DNA from: Acidimicrobiales bacterium
Lineage (GTDB): Bacteria > Actinomycetota > Acidimicrobiia > Acidimicrobiales > Ilumatobacteraceae
Length of the DNA stretch: 16,891 bases
Reading direction: 5' to 3'
Assembly (NCBI GenBank): GCA_030830415.1
Contig: JAURNB010000080.1
Location: forward strand, 1-16,891
In this document: one piece after another, positions 13,260 to 16,891 of the stretch
Position numbering within the stretch: the stretch's first letter is position 1
Layout of the letters: every line of letters begins with the position of its first letter
Notes under the pieces: model-generated
The model's database searches: none
What the model saw: only the letters and a program-made list of their open reading frames with translations
What the model was told of the DNA's origin: nothing
Translations under genes and position numbers: made by a program

Positions 13260-14212
13260 GTGGCGCGCTCAGCTTCTTCGCGATGGGTCAAGTACCACTC
13301 CACCGTTTTCTCGAGACCAGCACGGAATGTGACTTGAGCTTTCCATTGCAATGCGCGTTCAGCTTCACTTGCATCAACACGGCGTCGTGGTTGGCCGTCG
13401 GGCTTGGAAGGGTCCCACACCAATTTGCCGGTGAAGCCCACTACTTCAGCAATAGTTTCCACTGTTTCGCGAATAGTGATTTCGTGGTTGTTGCCCAGGT
13501 TGAGAGGTTCAGCTGAATCGCGTACTTCTGCCGCACGCACAATGGCGGCTGCTGCATCTTCAACGTACAAGTATTCGCGGCTGGCACTTCCCGTGCCCCA
13601 CACTTGAATGTCGCTATCGCCACGCTCTTTTGCTTCAACACACTTTTTGATGAGTGCAGGAATGACGTGAGAAACATCGGGATGGAATTTGTCGCCAGGA
13701 CCGAACAAGTTGGTGGGAATGAGATAAGCAAACTTTTGTCCGTATTGCGCTGCATTCACTTGCGCGTGCACAAGCAATGCTTTTTTGGCAATGCCGTAAG
13801 GAGCGTTGGTCTCTTCGGGGTAGCCGTCCCATAGCGACCGTTCGTGAAAAGGAACAGGGGTGAACTTTGGGTATGAGCACACGGTGCCGAGCACGATGGT
13901 TTTTTCCACCTGAGCATGGCGACACGCCTCAATGACATGCGTTCCCATGAGCAGGTTGTCGAGATACAGGGGAGCCGGAGCCACCTGGTTGTAGCCAATG
14001 CCACCGACTCGTGCGGCGAGGTGCACCACATGGCTGGGCTCGTACTGGGCAAGCATTCGGGTGGCTTCGCCTGGCACGGTGAGGTCGAATTCTGCCTTGC
14101 GGGGAGCACTCACGGTGGCCCCAGCGGCGCGGAACTGTTGCACCACAACGCTTCCGAGAAAGCCATTGCCCCCGGTGACCAAAACGGGACGATTTTGCCA
14201 GAAGTCGCTCAT
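13256..14212 (-). CDS. GDP-L-fucose synthase-like NAD(P)-dependent epimerase/reductase
   Basis: An extended short-chain dehydrogenase of 318 residues. The nucleotide-binding loop is GGNGFLG (14-20), the catalytic Y139-x3-K143 is in NAPYGIAKK, and NLFGPGD and KPDGQPRR are signatures of GDP-4-keto-6-deoxy-D-mannose 3,5-epimerase-4-reductase (Fcl/WcaG), which makes GDP-L-fucose. At the catalytic Ser of the E. coli enzyme (Ser107 in GSSC) the sequence is G-T-V-C, so Thr110 would take that place; Cys112 matches the epimerase Cys109. This GTVC form is common in one branch of the family. ATG 14212 is preferred over GTG 14218 because TACCAT (14226-14221) ends eight bases before it. No gmd gene is visible here. 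It stands divergent from three glycosyltransferases, consistent with a surface-glycan locus. Confidence 0.9.
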   Translation of the reverse strand: MSDFWQNRPVLVTGGNGFLGSVVVQQFRAAGATVSAPRKAEFDLTVPGEATRMLAQYEPSHVVHLAARVGGIGYNQVAPAPLYLDNLLMGTHVIEACRHAQVEKTIVLGTVCSYPKFTPVPFHERSLWDGYPEETNAPYGIAKKALLVHAQVNAAQYGQKFAYLIPTNLFGPGDKFHPDVSHVIPALIKKCVEAKERGDSDIQVWGTGSASREYLYVEDAAAAIVRAAEVRDSAEPLNLGNNHEITIRETVETIAEVVGFTGKLVWDPSKPDGQPRRRVDASEAERALQWKAQVTFRAGLEKTVEWYLTHREEAERAT

Positions 14213-14251
14213 GCACACTCATGGTAGGCGCACGGCAGGCACAATAGGGGG

Positions 14252-15367
14252 GTGCGTGTGGCTTATAGCTTGGAACAATGTTGGCATCGGGTGCCCGGAG
14301 GCACCGCTGTGTATGGCATTGAATTGGCAAAAGCCATTGGCGCATTGAATAACCGCGACACATCAGGCCGTCACGAGGTGCAGTTACTTGGGGTCGCGGG
14401 GCGTCACAAGGCAGCACCACTTGGGCCATACCGTCCTCCCATTGCCGTGCACTCATTGCCGTTGGCGGGGCCGTACCTCTATGAATCGTGGCTGCGTTTC
14501 AACTGGCCAAAGGTGGAAGGTGCAACAGGGGTCATTGACCTCGTGCATGCAACAAGCATTATTCCAGCTGCAAGTGGAGCACCCCTTGTTGCCACTATTC
14601 ACGATCTTGCCTTTTTGCACGAGCCAGAACATTTCACCAAGAGGGGCGTTGGTGTTTTCCAACGCAGTCTAGAAATTCTGCGCAAGCGAGCAACGCGAAT
14701 CATTTGCGTTTCACAGGCCACACTCGATGACTGCTTGGAAAACGGATTCAGTGCCGAGCAATTGCGCTATGTGCCAAACGGCGTGCACCATGTTGATGTA
14801 GATAACGAGCAAATCACTGCAGTGCGTAAAAAACATGCATTGCCACATCAGTATTTACTTTTCGTGGGCACTTTAGAACCGCGCAAAAATCTGCAACGCC
14901 TCATCGATGCTGTGGAAACTCTTGGGCCCGATGCACCCCCGTTAGTAGTGGTGGGGGCCGATGGTTGGGGAACTGAAATTGTTGCGCGGTCGCGAGTAAA
15001 AATGCTTGGGTTTGTTTCAAGTGACGACCTCGCAGCGTTGTATGCAGGAGCGGCTGCATTTTGTTATCCATCGCTGCGTGAAGGATTCGGATTGCCCATT
15101 TTGGAAGCAATGTCACATGGTGTTCCGGTGGTCACAAGTTTGGGAAGTTCAACGGAAGAAGTATCGGGTGGTGCCGCAGTTCTCGTGAACCCCAATAGTG
15201 CTTCAAGTATTGCCGATGGCATATTGCGTGCGTTGGAAAATCGTGAAGCGTTATCACAAAGCGGGCTCACGCGTTCACGTTCGGTCACCTGGGAACGCAC
15301 AGCGGCACTTACCGTCGAGGTGTATCGCGAAGTGATGGAAGAAACCACAGGGGCGTCTCGTGGTTGA
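14252..15367 (+). CDS. GT4-type glycosyltransferase
   Basis: A 371-residue glycosyltransferase of GT-B fold, probably using a nucleotide-sugar such as GDP-mannose. The N-terminal half contains TIHDLAFLHEPEHF and CVSQATLDD, the usual acceptor-domain motifs. The C-terminal half has FVGTLEPRKNLQRLIDA and the nucleotide-sugar site E277-G-F-G-L-P-I-L-E285 (EX7E), followed by SHGVPVVTS. No signal peptide or membrane segment is visible, so it is cytoplasmic or peripheral. CACAAT ends six bases before the GTG and keeps the two strongest positions of a -10 box. The next gene starts inside its last codons. The fucose synthase-like gene across the divergent promoter region may supply a donor sugar, but the linkage made is unknown. 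Confidence 0.92.
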   Translation: MRVAYSLEQCWHRVPGGTAVYGIELAKAIGALNNRDTSGRHEVQLLGVAGRHKAAPLGPYRPPIAVHSLPLAGPYLYESWLRFNWPKVEGATGVIDLVHATSIIPAASGAPLVATIHDLAFLHEPEHFTKRGVGVFQRSLEILRKRATRIICVSQATLDDCLENGFSAEQLRYVPNGVHHVDVDNEQITAVRKKHALPHQYLLFVGTLEPRKNLQRLIDAVETLGPDAPPLVVVGADGWGTEIVARSRVKMLGFVSSDDLAALYAGAAAFCYPSLREGFGLPILEAMSHGVPVVTSLGSSTEEVSGGAAVLVNPNSASSIADGILRALENREALSQSGLTRSRSVTWERTAALTVEVYREVMEETTGASRG

Positions 15368-16478
15368 TGCAGTAAAAGCAACTGAAGTTGCCGTCAACTT
15401 GTTGTGGTGTGTGCCAGGAAAAGTAGGGGGCAGTGAGCAGTACCTCACTCGGCAACTTGCCGGCTTGTGTGGGCGTAGCGAGTTCGCTCTTCACGCATAT
15501 GTTCCTCAAGGTTTCATTGCTGCTCATAGCGAACTCGCCGATGTAGTTCAGATGCACGAGATGTCTTCAACGGCACATAATCGAGCCGCTCGCATTTTGT
15601 TTGAAAATACGTGGCTCAATGCACGTACGAAAAGTGCTCAACTTGTTCATCACGGAGGTGGCACATTGCCATTGCGTGGCAACAACAACACGTTGCTCAC
15701 TGTGCACGATGTGCAGTACCTCACTTACCCCGAGTATTTCTCTGCGGTGCGGTTGCGTTACTTGAAAGCAATGATGCCGCGCTCAGTCAAGCGCGCGCGA
15801 GCAATTGCTGTTCCTTCGGCCTACGTGCGCGGGGTGCTGATGGAGCAGTTCTCGTTGCCGGGTGAAAAAATACATGTGGTACGACACGGGGTAGAGGCAC
15901 TGGTGCGCAGCGAAGAAAATATTGCTCGCGTGCGCAACAAATATGGCCTGGAAAACGTCGAGTATTTCATTTACCCAGCAATGACACACCCGCATAAGAA
16001 CCATGCATTTTTAGTGAACCTGCTTGCTGGCGCGTGGAAACATCGCAGCGAGCACTTGGTGTTCATTGGTTCTGCAGGGCGAGCACACGAAGAACTCCTC
16101 GCACTCATTGCACAACTTGGCCTCGCGCATCGTGTGCATGTGGTGGGTCGGGTGGAAGGCACCGAGCGCGATGCATTTGTTGCAGGTGCGCGTGCATTGT
16201 TGTTCCCTAGTCAATACGAGGGTTTTGGCGCTCCACTCATTGAGGCCATGTCGCTCGGTGTGCCAGTGGTGTGTGCCAATACCGCAAGCCTTCCAGAAGT
16301 CGCAGGTGATGCTGGCGTGGTATTGCCGCTCACGCTTGAAGCATGGAGTGACGTGCCAAACATTATTGACAGCACTGCTGTAGATCTTGTGCAGCGCGGG
16401 CATGAGCGAGTGAAGTATTTCTCACTTGCTGAATCGGGCAGCGATCTTGCAGCGACGTATGAAAGCATGCTTGCATGA
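15360..16478 (+). CDS. GT4-type glycosyltransferase
   Basis: A second GT-B glycosyltransferase, 372 residues. Motifs are L-L-W-C-V-P-G-K-V-G-G-S-E-Q-Y near the start, TVHDVQYLTYPEYF, AVPSAYVRGVL, IYPAMTHPHKNHAFLVNLL and the EX7E site E287-G-F-G-A-P-L-I-E295. The VGGSEQY stretch corresponds to the glycine-rich N-terminal loop of GT4 enzymes. The GTG start overlaps the previous gene by 8 nt, and the stop overlaps the next ATG by 4 nt (ATGA), so all three glycosyltransferases form one operon. It resembles the previous enzyme in domain plan but differs through most of its sequence, so it is a distinct step and not a recent duplicate. Confidence 0.92.
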   Translation: MVDAVKATEVAVNLLWCVPGKVGGSEQYLTRQLAGLCGRSEFALHAYVPQGFIAAHSELADVVQMHEMSSTAHNRAARILFENTWLNARTKSAQLVHHGGGTLPLRGNNNTLLTVHDVQYLTYPEYFSAVRLRYLKAMMPRSVKRARAIAVPSAYVRGVLMEQFSLPGEKIHVVRHGVEALVRSEENIARVRNKYGLENVEYFIYPAMTHPHKNHAFLVNLLAGAWKHRSEHLVFIGSAGRAHEELLALIAQLGLAHRVHVVGRVEGTERDAFVAGARALLFPSQYEGFGAPLIEAMSLGVPVVCANTASLPEVAGDAGVVLPLTLEAWSDVPNIIDSTAVDLVQRGHERVKYFSLAESGSDLAATYESMLA

Positions 16479-16891
16479 GTTCTCGCCCCATCGTGGTGTT
16501 GTGTCCGCACTTTGCGCCCGACACTGCACCCACTGGAGTGGTGATGACCCGCATAGTTGAAGAACTAGTAGAGCGCGGTCATGAAGTACATGTTGTTACC
16601 TCGTTGCCGTGGTATCGCCAGCACCAAGTAGAAAAAGAATGGCAAGGCAATCGCAAGAGCTGTGAAATCACGCCGTGGGGTTCCATCACTCGGGTTTCTC
16701 CTTTCGCCGGAAAAGACAAGTCGCACATTGCGCGTCGCGCTGTTGGCTTCGTTGGCTTTAGTGCGCTACTGGGTATTCGGGGAGTATTTGCCGGGGGAGT
16801 GCGGCGTCGAGCACATGCTGTCATTGCCATGTCGCCACCACTCACTTTGGGTCTCACCGGTTGGCTGGTGGCGCGAGTGCGCAGAGCGCCA
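16475..16891 (+). CDS. Glycosyltransferase, GT4/WbuB-like, N-terminal part (cut by window edge)
   Basis: The first 139 codons of a third glycosyltransferase. IVVLCPHFAPDTAPTG followed by MTRIVEELVERGHEVHVVTS and P-W-Y matches the start of WbuB-type GT4 enzymes, in which a strand and the phrase Y-F-P-P-E-x2-A precede LAxxLxxRGHxVxVxT and a P-x-Y-P loop. Further on, AVIAMSPPLTLGLTGWLVAR resembles the DVVxxSSPPLxxGLxAxxLA segment of the same group. The nucleotide-sugar domain lies beyond the window. The ATG overlaps the stop of the previous glycosyltransferase (ATGA). Confidence 0.85.
   Translation, partial: MSSRPIVVLCPHFAPDTAPTGVVMTRIVEELVERGHEVHVVTSLPWYRQHQVEKEWQGNRKSCEITPWGSITRVSPFAGKDKSHIARRAVGFVGFSALLGIRGVFAGGVRRRAHAVIAMSPPLTLGLTGWLVARVRRAP

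Overview
The window is a gene-dense stretch of chromosome from an actinobacterium, most likely Acidimicrobiia or a relative (inference). The pointers are small families typical of Actinobacteria (DUF3039, a DUF4031-like protein, an FmdB-type zinc ribbon), the ImuA/ImuB/DnaE2 mutasome, LexA boxes of the form CGAAC-N4-GTTCG, and many start codons lying 6-7 nt after a TANNNT hexamer, which is the pattern of leaderless transcripts. Gaps between genes are mostly a few to some tens of bases. I found no RNA gene, insertion sequence, CRISPR array or phage remnant.

Left part (1-3520): a possible gene tail, then selD (selenide, water dikinase) and rnhB (RNase HII) coupled on the plus strand. A lone acyl-CoA dehydrogenase lies on the minus strand and converges with rnhB. 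Divergent from it is a small protein with an Nfu/NifU N-terminal-like domain.

Centre (3575-10224): the most interesting block. A CarH-like, cobalamin-binding transcription regulator carries the W-x9-EH photoreceptor signature and stands directly before imuA. imuA and dnaE2 each have a LexA box, a -10 box and a leaderless GTG start in nearly identical geometry. Between them lie imuB, which appears to lack about 60 N-terminal residues, and a Nudix hydrolase. The layout suggests SOS-induced mutagenic translesion synthesis (ImuA, ImuB, DnaE2), with a Nudix enzyme carried inside the cassette and a light/B12-responsive regulator next door. The last two links are inferred from position only.

Right-centre (10227-12402): on the minus strand a second Nudix protein, an ABM-fold monooxygenase and a DUF3039 protein. 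Divergent from these are an FmdB-type zinc ribbon and a coupled DUF4031-like gene. The latter overlaps tail to tail, by 80 bp, a minus-strand conserved hypothetical gene.

Right end (12426-16891): a rhomboid protease with an N-terminal zinc-binding domain, coupled to a GDP-L-fucose synthase-like gene on the minus strand. Divergent from these is a run of three overlapping GT4-type glycosyltransferase genes, the last cut by the window edge. This looks like one side of a cell-surface polysaccharide locus supplied with a fucose-type sugar nucleotide.
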